Assembly: GCF_003751805.1 (NCBI RefSeq)
Contig: NZ_RKHQ01000001.1
Location: 1,736,001 to 1,800,000, forward strand
Length of the DNA stretch: 64,000 nucleotides
Direction: 5' to 3'
Source: Salana multivorans
Lineage (GTDB): Bacteria > Actinomycetota > Actinomycetes > Actinomycetales > Beutenbergiaceae
Shown here: positions 55,972 to 64,000 of the stretch, one piece after another
Numbering within the stretch: the first letter of the stretch is position 1
Layout: each line of letters starts with the position of its first letter
The notes under the pieces: model-generated
What the model was told of the DNA's origin: nothing
Seen by the model: only the letters and a program-made list of their open reading frames with translations
Database searches by the model: none
Translations under genes and position numbers: made by a program

Positions 55972-56012
55972 CGGCGGTCCCGGGGGCGCGTCGGCGCCGC
56001 CGCTGGTGCTCG

Positions 56013-56213
56013 CCGTGGCCACCGTGGGAGCGGGTTGCTTCGGGTATCCGGCGTGAGCGTGGCCACGGCGGTGACCGTGGCCACCGCGGCGTCGGTTGCT
56101 CCCGTTGCCGGGCCAGGCGTGGTCTCGGCGGACACCGTGGCCACCGTGGGACCGGGTAGCTCCGAGCATCCGGCGTGAGCGTGGCCTCGGCGTGGGCCGT
56201 GGCCACGGCGCCA
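56013..56213. repeat. Intergenic tandem repeat of about 62 bp, three and a part copies
   Basis: CCGTGGCCACCG starts units at 56013, 56075, 56135 and 56197 (periods 62, 60, 62; the last is partial). Units also share CATCCGGCGTGAGCGTGGCC or a variant. The region fills most of the 293-base gap after topA and has no believable gene. The CGTGGCCACCG core is also the core of the repeat block at 13655-14150. Confidence 0.8.
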
Positions 56214-56264
56214 CCGCCTGGGGTCCGCCGCTCTTCGTCCCGGCGCTGGACCTAGGCTCGGAGC

Positions 56265-57299
56265 ATGAGCACCGACGCCGCGCCCGCCCTCACCCAGCCG
56301 AGCTCCTACCCGGACCCCGCCGACGCCCCCGCCATCCGCTGGGGCATCATCGCCCCGGGCGGCATCGCGCGGAAGTTCGCCACCGACGTCCCGGGGCACA
56401 CGGCCTCGACGGTGGACGCCGTCGGCTCCCGCGACCTCGGCCGCGCCCAGGCGTTCGCCGCCGAGTTCGACGTCCCGCGTGCTTACGGCAGCTACGCCGA
56501 GCTGGTCGCCGACCCCGACCTCGACGCCGTCTACATCGCCTCCCCACACAGCGAGCACCGTGACCTCGCGCTCCTCGCCCTCGAGGCCGGCAAGCCGATC
56601 CTGGTCGAGAAGGCGTTCACGCGGAACGCGGCCGAGGCGCGCGAGGTCCTCGACCTCGCGGCGAGCCGCGACCTGTTCGTCATGGAGGCGATGTGGGCGC
56701 GGTTCCTGCCCCACTACCGCGCGGTGGTCGACGCGGTGCACGCCGGCGTCATCGGCGAGGTGCTCTCGGTCGACGCGCTGCACGGGCAGATGCTCGTCGG
56801 CGGCAACGACCGCCTCTGGCTCCCCGAGCTCGCCGGCGGCGCCCTGCTCGACCTGACCGTCTACCCCCTCTCCTTCGCGCACGCGCTGCTCGGCGTCCCC
56901 GACTCCATCCACGCGTTCGGCACCCTCACGGACCTCGGCGTCGACGCGGCCGAGACGGTCGTGCTGCGCTACGGCGACCGGGCCGTCGCCGTCGCGCACG
57001 CCAACCTGGAGACGGCGCTGGCGAACGACGCGAGCGTCGCCGGGACGCTCGGCCGCATCGACGTCGAGCGGACCTTCTACGCCCCGTCCGACGTCGAGCT
57101 GGTCCGGCACGACGGGACCACGGCCTCGGTGCACGGCCGGGTCCCCGGCGGCTTCCAGTACGAGGCGGCCGAGGTGGCGCGCTGCCTCGCCGCCGGCGAG
57201 CTGAGCTCGCGGCTCATGTCGTGGCAGGCGACCGTCGAGGTCATGGAGATCATGGACGAGGTCCGCGCGCAGCTCGGGGTCGTCTACCCCGGTGAGTAG
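56265..57299 (+). CDS. Gfo/Idh/MocA-family oxidoreductase
   Basis: A 344-residue NAD(P)-dependent oxidoreductase, usually acting on sugars, polyols or their dihydrodiols. The Rossmann start IRWGIIAPGGIARKFATD and the dinucleotide-side motif VEKAFTRNAAEA (the family's EKP region) are visible; the C-terminal alpha/beta domain has FQYEAAEVARCL. The substrate cannot be told. TAGGCT lies 6 bases before ATG 56265, so the message is probably leaderless. It is not part of an operon. Confidence 0.88.
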   Translation: MSTDAAPALTQPSSYPDPADAPAIRWGIIAPGGIARKFATDVPGHTASTVDAVGSRDLGRAQAFAAEFDVPRAYGSYAELVADPDLDAVYIASPHSEHRDLALLALEAGKPILVEKAFTRNAAEAREVLDLAASRDLFVMEAMWARFLPHYRAVVDAVHAGVIGEVLSVDALHGQMLVGGNDRLWLPELAGGALLDLTVYPLSFAHALLGVPDSIHAFGTLTDLGVDAAETVVLRYGDRAVAVAHANLETALANDASVAGTLGRIDVERTFYAPSDVELVRHDGTTASVHGRVPGGFQYEAAEVARCLAAGELSSRLMSWQATVEVMEIMDEVRAQLGVVYPGE

Positions 57300-57398
57300 T
57301 CGCGCCCGTCGCGGGACGGACGGGTGCGGTCGCCGGCCGGGCCGAGGCGGCTGTGGACGCAGCGCGTCGTTGTCGGTGGGCGACCGTAGGGTGAAGCC

Positions 57399-58187
57399 AT
57401 GAGCACGACGCCGGACGACGACGCGACCACCGGCCTGCCCGCGCGGGGCGTGTTCGTGTCGTTCGAGGGCGGTGACGGGTCGGGCAAGTCGACGCAGTCG
57501 CGCCTGCTGGGCGAGTGGCTGGAGCAGGCGTTCGGCCGGGAGGTCGTGCGGACGCGCGAGCCCGGCGGCACCCAGCTCGGTCGGACGATGCGCGAGCTCG
57601 TGCTGCACGGGGAGGACGTGGACCCCCGGACCGAGGTGCTGCTCTACCTGACCGACCGGGCGCACCACGTGGCGAGCCTCGTCCGACCGGCGCTGGAGCG
57701 CGGCGCCGTCGTCATCACGGACCGGTACCTCGACTCCTCGCTCGCCTACCAGGCGGGGGGCCGGGAGCTCGACCTCGCGCGGCTGCGCGACATGCAGCTC
57801 TGGGCCGTCGACGGGCTGCTGCCGGACGTCACGATCCTGCTCGACCTGGACCCGGCCCTCCTGCCCCAGCGGCTCTCGGCGACCGGCCTCGCGCCGGACC
57901 GGCTCGAGCGCAGCGGCGAGCAGTTCCACCGCCGCACGCGCGAGGCCTACCTCGCGCTCGCTGCGGCCGAGCCGGAGCGCTGGCGCGTCCTCGACGCCTC
58001 GGCCGGCATCGAGGAGATCGCGGAGCAGGTCCGCGCCGCCGTTGCGCCGCTGCTCGACCGGGCTCGCGCACGCGCGGCGGGCGCCGCTGGCGACCCGGTC
58101 GACGGTGCCGGCGGCGGTACCGGCGGCGAGCCGGGCGCTGCGCCGCGTCCCGGCGGGCGGCTCGACGCGTCGACGGTGGCCCCGTGA
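57399..58187 (+). CDS. tmk: Thymidylate kinase
   Basis: A 262-residue kinase converting dTMP to dTDP. The P-loop is FEGGDGSGKST, the DR(Y/X) region reads VITDRYLDSS and TREPGGTQLGR is the substrate-binding segment. The core is of normal length; about 50 extra C-terminal residues are Gly/Ala/Pro-rich and probably disordered. TAGGGT 6 bases before ATG 57399 suggests a leaderless mRNA. Its stop overlaps the start of holB by GTGA, the usual tmk-holB pairing in actinobacteria. Confidence 0.96.
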   Translation: MSTTPDDDATTGLPARGVFVSFEGGDGSGKSTQSRLLGEWLEQAFGREVVRTREPGGTQLGRTMRELVLHGEDVDPRTEVLLYLTDRAHHVASLVRPALERGAVVITDRYLDSSLAYQAGGRELDLARLRDMQLWAVDGLLPDVTILLDLDPALLPQRLSATGLAPDRLERSGEQFHRRTREAYLALAAAEPERWRVLDASAGIEEIAEQVRAAVAPLLDRARARAAGAAGDPVDGAGGGTGGEPGAAPRPGGRLDASTVAP

Positions 58188-59383
58188 GCGCCCCGGGCGG
58201 CGTCGTCGACGACCTCGACGAGCCGGACGCCGCGATCTGGTCCGACGTCGTCGGTCAGGACGCGGCCGTCGCGGTCCTGCGCCGCGCGGTCGCCGACCCC
58301 GCCGCGATGACCCACGCGTGGCTCGTCACCGGCCCGCCCGGCTCAGGTCGCTCCGTCGCGGCGCGCGCGTTCGCCGCCGAGCTCATCGCCGACTCCGTCC
58401 GGGACCGCCAGGGTCCCGACGTGGCCGACGCCGCTGCCGCCCGCGTCCTGCGCGGCACCCATCCCGACGCGACGGTCGTGGCGACGGACAAGACCGTCAT
58501 CACGGTCGCGGAGGTCCGCGAGCTGGTCACGCTCGCGCAGCGCGCCCCGGCGGAGTCGGGCTGGCGCGTCATCGTCGTGGAGGACGCGGACCGGATCGTC
58601 GAGCGCAGTGCGAACGCCCTGCTCAAGGCCATCGAGGAGCCGCCGCCGCGGACCGTGTGGGTGCTGTGCGCGCCGAGCGAGCAGGACGTCATCACGACGA
58701 TCCGCTCCCGCTGCCGGCACGTCGCGCTCCGCGTGCCGCCGGCGCAGGCCGTCGCCGACCTGCTCGTCCGGCGCCACGCCGTCTCCCAGGACCGGGCGCT
58801 CACCGCCGCGCTCGCCGCGCAGAGCCACATCGGTCTCGCCACGCGCCTCGCGCTCGACGAGTCCGTCCGCGAGCGGCGCGCCCGCGCCCTCGAGATCGCG
58901 ACGAGCGTGCGCGGCGTCGGGGACGCCGTCATCGCGGCGGGTGAGCTGGTCGAGGTCGCCACGGCGCAGGCGACCGCGGCCGCCACCGAGCGTGACGCGG
59001 CCGAGAAGGCCGAGCTGCTGCGCGCGCTCGGCGCCGACGGCGAGGGGACGCTCCCGCCCTCGGTCCGCGCCCAGATCCGTCAGCTCGAGGACGACCAGAA
59101 GCGCCGCTCGCGCCGCGCCGTCGTCGACGGACTCGACCGGGCGATGACCGACCTGCTCTCCTTCTACCGCGACGTGCTCGCCGTCCAGGTCGGCGCCGAC
59201 GTCCCGCTGGTCAACACCGAGCAGGCCGCCGACGTCCGCAGCGTCGCCGCCGCGTCCTCGGGGCCGGAGCAGACGCTCCGCCGGATGGACGCGATCCAGA
59301 CCGCCCGGACCCGGCTGGCCGGGAACGTCGCGCCGCTGCTCGCGGTCGAGGCGATGACCGTCTCGTTGCGACCGCAGGGCTGA
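58184..59383 (+). CDS. holB: DNA polymerase III delta-prime subunit
   Basis: A 399-residue clamp-loader subunit. WSDVVGQDAAVAVLRRAV and MTHAWLVTGPPGSGRS begin the AAA domain; the P-loop lysine is Arg here, as in other non-hydrolysing delta-prime proteins. SANALLKAIEEPP and IRSRCRHVAL are the family's sensor-region segments. The four-cysteine zinc module common in delta-prime and tau/gamma is absent: the segment before RGTHPD has no Cys. GTG 58184 overlaps the tmk stop, implying coupled translation. Confidence 0.94.
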   Translation: MSAPGGVVDDLDEPDAAIWSDVVGQDAAVAVLRRAVADPAAMTHAWLVTGPPGSGRSVAARAFAAELIADSVRDRQGPDVADAAAARVLRGTHPDATVVATDKTVITVAEVRELVTLAQRAPAESGWRVIVVEDADRIVERSANALLKAIEEPPPRTVWVLCAPSEQDVITTIRSRCRHVALRVPPAQAVADLLVRRHAVSQDRALTAALAAQSHIGLATRLALDESVRERRARALEIATSVRGVGDAVIAAGELVEVATAQATAAATERDAAEKAELLRALGADGEGTLPPSVRAQIRQLEDDQKRRSRRAVVDGLDRAMTDLLSFYRDVLAVQVGADVPLVNTEQAADVRSVAAASSGPEQTLRRMDAIQTARTRLAGNVAPLLAVEAMTVSLRPQG

Positions 59384-59478
59384 GGACGGCTGCCATGATG
59401 GTCGACGACGACGCTGGCGGCCCTCGGGCGGTGGCCGCGCGGTTAGGGAAGCGACACGGGAACGGGCAGGGAGCGCCG

Positions 59479-59646
59479 ATGGTGGACGGACGTGGGCGGA
59501 CCGGGAGACGGGCCGGGGCGGCGCGCGCGCTCGCCACGGCCGGGGTGCTCCTGGCCCTCGCCGGAGCGATGGCCGGCTGCCGGTCGCAGGCGCCGATGCT
59601 CCAGCCGGTCGCGCCCGTGCCAACCCTCACGCCCGCCGACGGGTGA
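59479..59646 (+). CDS. Small lipoprotein
   Basis: A 55-residue predicted lipoprotein: basic N terminus, hydrophobic segment and lipobox MAGC, leaving a mature chain of only about 20 residues (SQAPMLQPVAPVPTLTPADG) after Cys. GGGAG is 6 bases before ATG 59479. It ends four bases before the next gene, a second lipoprotein, so the two are probably translated together. I do not recognise the family; it might be overlooked in automatic annotation. Confidence 0.6.
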   Translation: MVDGRGRTGRRAGAARALATAGVLLALAGAMAGCRSQAPMLQPVAPVPTLTPADG

Positions 59647-59650
59647 CCCG

Positions 59651-61234
59651 GTGAGGACCTCGTCGTCGCGCGTCCTCGCCGCCATCGTCGCGCTCGGGGT
59701 CTGCCTCGGACTCACGGCCTGCGTCCCGGGACTGATCGACCCGTTCGCCGGCGGGAACGGGTCGAGCACCGACCCGTCGGACGCCGACGACACCACCGAC
59801 CCGGACGACCCGAGCGATGCCGCCGAGGCGCCCGTCGTGCTCGACCCCGGGCCGAGCTCCACCGCGATCGACTGGCGCCCCTGCGACCACCACGCCCGGT
59901 TCGACTGCGCCGAGGTGCTGCTCCCGCTCGACCACGCCGACCCCGGCGGCGACCAGGTGCGGATCGCGCTCAGGCGGCTGCCGGCCGGCGGCCCGGAGGA
60001 GGAGCGGCTCGGGACGCTGTGGATCAACCCGGGCGGGCCGGGGGAGTCCGGCATCGACCTCGTCACCATGGTCGGGTCCTTCTTCGGCGACGACCTGCTG
60101 GAGCGGTACGACGTCGTCGGCTTCGACCCGCGCGGCGTCGGGGCCTCGACGCACGTCGTCTGCCTGCTCGACGGCGAGGACGACCCGTCGTGGGTCGATC
60201 TCGACCTCGACACCCCCAAGGGCCTCGCCCGGGTCGAGTCCGGGTTCACGGCGCTCGGCGAGCTGTGCCGCGAGCGGTCGGGTGCGCTGCTCGACCACGT
60301 GAGCACCGCGGACACCGTCGCGGACCTCGAGGCGCTGCGCGCCCTCACGGGCGAGCAGCTCAACTACCTCGGCTACTCCTACGGCACCCTCATCGGCGCG
60401 GTGTACGCCGACACCTACCCCGAGCGGGTCGGGCGGATGGTGCTCGACGGCGCGATCGACCCGTCGGTCGGCTACACCGACCTGCAGGCGCAGCAGACCT
60501 GGACCTTCCAGCGAGCGTTCGCCCGGTTCGTCACGACGTGCCGGGAGGACGCGGACTGCCCGCTCGACGCCGACCCCCGCGCGGCCGAGACGCAGGTGCT
60601 CGACTGGATCGACGAGCTGGACGTCTCCCCGGTGCCGTCGGACGCCGAGGACGGCGAGCTGACGGGCCAGGAGCTCGTCGCCGCCCTGGCGTCGGCGCTG
60701 TACGCGCCGTGGGACTGGGACGTCGTCGTCGAGGACCTGGCCGACGCGGTGGCGGACTCCGACCCCGACGGCTCGGCGCTCGACGAGCTCCAGGGCGAGT
60801 GGTACGGCGGCGCCCTCAACTACCCGTTCTGGTTCTCCGCGATCGACTGCGTCGACTACCCGGTCGGGACCTTCGACGAGGCCGTGACGCACGCGCGCGA
60901 GCTGGCGGCGGGCTCGCCCGTGTTCGGCGCTGGCAGCATCGCGGAGATCCAGTGCGCGACCTGGCCGGCGAAGGCCCGCGACGAGCGCGTGCCGGTCAGC
61001 GGGACCGGTGCCGCGCCGATCCTCGTCGTCGGCACGCTGTTCGACCCCGCCACGCCGTACGCGTGGGCGGTCTCGCTCTCGCGTCAGCTCGAGTCGGCGA
61101 CGCTGCTCACCTACGAGGGTGATGGCCACGCCGTCTACGGCGGTGTCTCGTGGTGCGTCGACGGGTTCGTCGAGGACTACCTGATCGACGGCGCCGTTCC
61201 GCCGCCGGGCATGAGCTGCCCCTCGGCCTTCTGA
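59651..61234 (+). CDS. Secreted alpha/beta-hydrolase, tripeptidyl aminopeptidase-like
   Basis: A 527-residue lipoprotein enzyme. The signal ends in lipobox LTAC, with an Asp/Ser/Thr-rich linker after it. The catalytic series is visible: nucleophile Ser in GYSYGTLIGA, Asp in GTLFDPATPYAWA and His in EGDGHAVYGG. The oxyanion loop WINPGGPGESG and the C-terminal TAP-like domain match Streptomyces-type exported tripeptidyl aminopeptidases and related esterases. Cysteines spaced along the chain suggest disulphides. GTG 59651 is preceded by no strong ribosome site; coupling to the small lipoprotein is likely. Confidence 0.88.
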   Translation: MRTSSSRVLAAIVALGVCLGLTACVPGLIDPFAGGNGSSTDPSDADDTTDPDDPSDAAEAPVVLDPGPSSTAIDWRPCDHHARFDCAEVLLPLDHADPGGDQVRIALRRLPAGGPEEERLGTLWINPGGPGESGIDLVTMVGSFFGDDLLERYDVVGFDPRGVGASTHVVCLLDGEDDPSWVDLDLDTPKGLARVESGFTALGELCRERSGALLDHVSTADTVADLEALRALTGEQLNYLGYSYGTLIGAVYADTYPERVGRMVLDGAIDPSVGYTDLQAQQTWTFQRAFARFVTTCREDADCPLDADPRAAETQVLDWIDELDVSPVPSDAEDGELTGQELVAALASALYAPWDWDVVVEDLADAVADSDPDGSALDELQGEWYGGALNYPFWFSAIDCVDYPVGTFDEAVTHARELAAGSPVFGAGSIAEIQCATWPAKARDERVPVSGTGAAPILVVGTLFDPATPYAWAVSLSRQLESATLLTYEGDGHAVYGGVSWCVDGFVEDYLIDGAVPPPGMSCPSAF

Positions 61235-61287
61235 GGCTCGGCGGCTCGGGAGCCCCGCGCGACCCGCGGCGCCCGAGGGCCGCCCGC

Positions 61288-62283
61288 CTAGACCCGCTCG
61301 AGCCGCCGGGCGGTCGAGCCCCGCACCACGAGCTCGGTCCACGACTCCTCGTGCGGGCCGACCTCCTCGCCCAGCTCGACGGAGAGCGCGTCGACGTAGC
61401 GCGCGCCGAGGGCGCGGAAGTCGCAGCTCACCGTCGTGAGCGACGGGACGAAGAACGCGGAGCTGGGCGTGCCGTCGAAGCCGATGACGCTGACGTCGTC
61501 CGGCACCCTCCTGCCATGACGGGTGAGGGCGGAGATCGCGCCGAGCGCGATGTCGTCGCTGGCCGCGACCACCGCGGTGACCGCGCCGTTCGCCGCCAGC
61601 TCCTCGCCGGCGCTGCTCCCGCCCTCGGCCGACCACGTCGAGCGGACCACCGGGATCGCCGGCAGGCCGGCGGCATCCAGCGCGTCGCGCCAGCCGCGCT
61701 CCCGCTCGCGAGCCGACGGCCACATCGACGGGCCGCCGATGTGGGCGATTCTCGTGTGCCCGAGCGAGATGAGGTACTCGGTCGCCTCGCGGACGGCGGT
61801 CCGGTCGTGCTGCCAGAAGTCGTCGTGGGTCGACCCGAGCGGCGCGGAGATCACGTGCCGTGTCCCGGAGAGCCCGCTGGTCCTCGCGAGAAGCTGGTCG
61901 TTGACGTCGAGCAGGATGACGGCGTCGAACCGCTGAGCGAAGAACCGCTCGAGGATCTCGTCCGTCCCGCTCGACGGCGTGCTGGCGATACCCGCGATCG
62001 AGGTGAAGTAGCCGCGCGCCCGCGCGGCCTCCTCGACCCCCTGGACGAGCTGGGCCGGCCCGTACAGCGCGAGGTCGGCGGTGAGCACCCCGACCGTCAT
62101 GGAGTCGCGCATCGCGAGCTGGCGCGCGGCGACGTTGGGCCGGTAGCCCAGGCGGTCGATCGCGTCCTTCACGCGCGTCCGCGTCGCCTCCGTGACGCTG
62201 GGGTGGGCATTGATGACGCGGGAGACGGTCTGCTTCGACACGCCAGCGGCGCGGGCGACGTCCGCCATGGTGGCTCCCGCCAT
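61288..62283 (-). CDS. LacI-family regulator of the beta-galactosidase gene
   Basis: A 331-residue LacI/GalR repressor. The helix-turn-helix ATMADVARAAGVSKQTVSRV is at 4-23, followed by the hinge and the sugar-binding domain. AAGGAG lies 5 bases before ATG 62283. The gene is divergent from the GH42 gene and shares a 186-base control region with two palindromic operators. One sits over the GH42 start of transcription and one nearer this gene. The inducer is probably a galactoside. Confidence 0.92.
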   Translation of the reverse strand: MAGATMADVARAAGVSKQTVSRVINAHPSVTEATRTRVKDAIDRLGYRPNVAARQLAMRDSMTVGVLTADLALYGPAQLVQGVEEAARARGYFTSIAGIASTPSSGTDEILERFFAQRFDAVILLDVNDQLLARTSGLSGTRHVISAPLGSTHDDFWQHDRTAVREATEYLISLGHTRIAHIGGPSMWPSARERERGWRDALDAAGLPAIPVVRSTWSAEGGSSAGEELAANGAVTAVVAASDDIALGAISALTRHGRRVPDDVSVIGFDGTPSSAFFVPSLTTVSCDFRALGARYVDALSVELGEEVGPHEESWTELVVRGSTARRLERV

Positions 62284-62344
62284 CGTGCTCCTTCGCTCTG
62301 ATCGGTCGCGATGCCACGAGACTAGCACTCCTCCGGTCGTCAGA

Positions 62345-62358
62345 TGAGACCGGTCACA
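62345..62358. promoter_or_regulatory. LacI-type operator, regulator-proximal
   Basis: TGAGACCGGTCACA is palindromic about a CCGG centre with one mismatched pair. It lies 62 bases upstream of the lacI start and resembles 62422-62435 in the TGNGACC half. Confidence 0.65.
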
Positions 62359-62387
62359 TTGTTTCCTTCCGCTGGCCTCCCGCCCTG

Positions 62388-62416
62388 TTGACAGTCATGT
62401 TGGACGACCATATGGT
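62388..62416 (+). promoter_or_regulatory. Promoter of the GH42 gene
   Basis: TTGACA at 62388-62393 and TATGGT at 62411-62416 are separated by exactly 17 bases, an excellent sigma-70-type promoter. The palindrome GACCATATGGTC (62406-62417) overlaps the -10. The expected start of transcription, near 62423, falls in the next operator. Confidence 0.85.
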
Positions 62417-62421
62417 CTCCA

Positions 62422-62435
62422 TGTGACCGCTCACA
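62422..62435. promoter_or_regulatory. LacI-type operator over the GH42 transcription start
   Basis: TGTGACCGCTCACA has perfect TGTGA/TCACA arms and starts 6 bases after the -10. A repressor here would block initiation. Confidence 0.8.
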
Positions 62436-62469
62436 CGGAGCGGTGACGGATCGATGAGGAGCCGTCGAC

Positions 62470-64000
62470 GTGACTGCGACGTTCGTGGAAGCCCATGCCA
62501 CCCCTGCCCGTTCGAGAGCCCGGGACCGCGTGCTCTTCGGCGCCGCCTATTACCACGAGTACCAGCCGACGCCGCGCCTCCAGGCCGACCTCGACCTCAT
62601 GGTCGACGCCGGCTTCTCCGTGATCCGGGTCGGCGAGGCGACCTGGTCGTCGTGGGAGCCCGAGGACGGCACGTTCGACCTCGACTGGATGCAGCCCGTC
62701 CTCGACGGGGCGCACGAGCGCGGCATCGCGGTGGTCCTCGGCACCCCGACCTTCGCCGTCCCCATGTGGCTGGCGCGCAAGTACCCCGAGATCGCGATCC
62801 GGCGCCAGGACGGCTCGCGGACCCCGTGGGGAACCCGCGAGGAGATGGACTACACCCACCCCGCCTTCCTGTTCCACGCCGAGCGGGTGATCCGCGCCGT
62901 CATCGGCCGCTACGCGTCCCACCCGGCCGTGATCGGCTTCCAGGTCCACAACGAGCCGGGCCTCCACCAGATCTACAGCCCCGCGGTCGTTGAGGAGTTC
63001 AAGGACCGTCTGCGTCGTCGCTTCGGAACGGTCGAGGAGCTCAACCGCGCCTGGGGCCTGACCTTCTGGTCGCACCGGCTCTCCACCTGGGAGGACCTGT
63101 GGCTGCCCGACGGCAACGGCCAGCCGCAGTACGACCTGGCCTGGCGCTCGTTCCAGGCTGCCATCACTCGTGAGTACATCGCGTGGCAGCGGGAGATCGT
63201 CGATCCGCTGATCCGTGAGGACCAGTTCGTCACGACCTGCCTCTCGCTCGACCGGCCCGCGTTCCACGAGCAGGAGCTCGCCGCGTCGCTGGACGTCACC
63301 GCGGCCAACCCCTACTACTTCATGCAGGACGACCTGGCCGCGCCGAGCGCCGGGCCGGGGGAGCAGTCGTGGCTCACCAGCGGTGCCTGGTCGGTCTCGC
63401 TCGCGGCGGACCGCGTGTTCGCGACGCGCCAGGAGCCGTTCCTCGTCTTCGAGACGGACGCCGGTCCGATCGGCGGCCCCGCGACCAACTACCCCGCCTA
63501 CGACGGCCAGCTCGCCCAGTGCGCGTGGTCCTTCGTCGCGCGGGGCGCCGAGATGATCGAGTACTGGCACTGGCAGTCGCTGCACTACGGGACCGAGACC
63601 TACTGGGGCGGTGTTCTTCCGCACGACCAGCGTCCGGGGCGGATCTACCGCGAGGTCGCCGAGGTCGGCCGCCAGCTCGCGACGGCCGGTCCGGCCGTGG
63701 TGGGGCTCACGCCCGAGCACGACCTGACGATCCTCTACTCGGTGGCGTCGAAGTGGGGCCTCGCCTTCCAGCCGCACGTCTCCGACTCCGACGCCGACCC
63801 GCACAACCAGCGCAACGAACGGGCCTACGCCTCGATCCTCGAGGCGTTCTACCGCGGCGCCCACGAGGCAGGGGCGCAGGTCCGGCTCCTGCACGACACG
63901 CAGGTCGTCGGTGCCGACGGCGCCGAGCTCCTTGCGCCCGACGCGGCCGTCGCAGCTCACCCCGTCCTCGTCGTCCCCGGTCTCTACGTCGCCAGCGACG
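62470..64000 (+). CDS. GH42 beta-galactosidase (3' end beyond the window)
   Basis: 510 codons are visible and the frame is open at the right edge; family proteins are about 650-700 residues. GH42 features are clear: FGAAYYHEYQP near the start, acid/base Glu162 in VHNEPG and nucleophile Glu328 in FLVFETDAG. The enzyme should hydrolyse beta-galactosides such as lactose or plant galacto-oligosaccharides. No signal peptide is seen, so it is cytoplasmic. GAGGAG lies 8 bases before GTG 62470. It is controlled by the divergent LacI through the operator at 62422. Confidence 0.93.
   Translation, partial: MTATFVEAHATPARSRARDRVLFGAAYYHEYQPTPRLQADLDLMVDAGFSVIRVGEATWSSWEPEDGTFDLDWMQPVLDGAHERGIAVVLGTPTFAVPMWLARKYPEIAIRRQDGSRTPWGTREEMDYTHPAFLFHAERVIRAVIGRYASHPAVIGFQVHNEPGLHQIYSPAVVEEFKDRLRRRFGTVEELNRAWGLTFWSHRLSTWEDLWLPDGNGQPQYDLAWRSFQAAITREYIAWQREIVDPLIREDQFVTTCLSLDRPAFHEQELAASLDVTAANPYYFMQDDLAAPSAGPGEQSWLTSGAWSVSLAADRVFATRQEPFLVFETDAGPIGGPATNYPAYDGQLAQCAWSFVARGAEMIEYWHWQSLHYGTETYWGGVLPHDQRPGRIYREVAEVGRQLATAGPAVVGLTPEHDLTILYSVASKWGLAFQPHVSDSDADPHNQRNERAYASILEAFYRGAHEAGAQVRLLHDTQVVGADGAELLAPDAAVAAHPVLVVPGLYVASD

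Overview
The window is chromosomal DNA of a very GC-rich actinobacterium. GTG starts are frequent and several promoters lie so close to the start codon that the mRNA must be leaderless. The gene set (paired sugar ABC systems without their own ATPase, LacI regulators, Ku/LigD, a PopR-like regulator beside clpP genes, HspR/HrcA-type heat-shock sites) suggests Micrococcales, perhaps a Cellulomonas-like or Promicromonospora-like soil bacterium. The genus is inference. No rRNA or tRNA gene and no insertion sequence was recognised.

Layout. 1-2.6 kb: a type I-E CRISPR array with 43 repeats in view, cut by the left edge and read on the minus strand. No cas gene is in the window. 2.7-12.3 kb: a sugar locus with GH32 and lacI leftward, and GH13, a binding lipoprotein, two permeases and a clan GH-D-like hydrolase rightward, with three matching LacI operators. 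12.5-14.6 kb: glycerol dehydrogenase, a 0.5 kb intergenic repeat block and a YchJ-family gene. 15.1-18.6 kb: a second sugar ABC operon. 18.7-25.3 kb: a TM0106-type nuclease-helicase, a ferritin-VIT1 fusion and an MFS exporter. 25.5-27.2 kb: two clpP genes, one lacking the catalytic serine, facing a PopR/ClgR-like regulator. 27.4-32.7 kb: MBL hydrolase, CotH lipoprotein, an unknown gene, Hsp20 and an NCS2 permease. 32.9-34.6 kb: pgi. 34.8-41.7 kb: a 2276-aa secreted nuclease with a duplicated 5'-nucleotidase module. 42-47.8 kb: thioredoxin, MFS protein, phosphoglucomutase, a DUF5926-like gene and a glycosyltransferase. 48-51.9 kb: a kinase-like gene, then Ku and LigD. 52-59.4 kb: PAP2 phosphatase, topA, an oxidoreductase, tmk and holB. 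59.5-61.2 kb: two lipoproteins. 61.3-64 kb: lacI and a GH42 beta-galactosidase gene cut by the right edge.

How the genes work together. Three carbohydrate systems dominate: an oligosaccharide system under a LacI repressor, an alpha-glucoside-type ABC importer and a LacI-controlled beta-galactosidase. Pgi and phosphoglucomutase link to central sugar metabolism. Protein quality control appears twice: the clpP pair with its likely PopR regulator, and an Hsp20 promoter carrying both a HAIR and a CIRCE element. Ku and LigD give NHEJ, and topA, tmk and holB are housekeeping. The best leads are the ClpP/inactive-ClpP/PopR locus, the dual heat-shock operator, the duplicated nucleotidase, the PAM-like base fixed at the CRISPR repeat end and two related intergenic repeat families.
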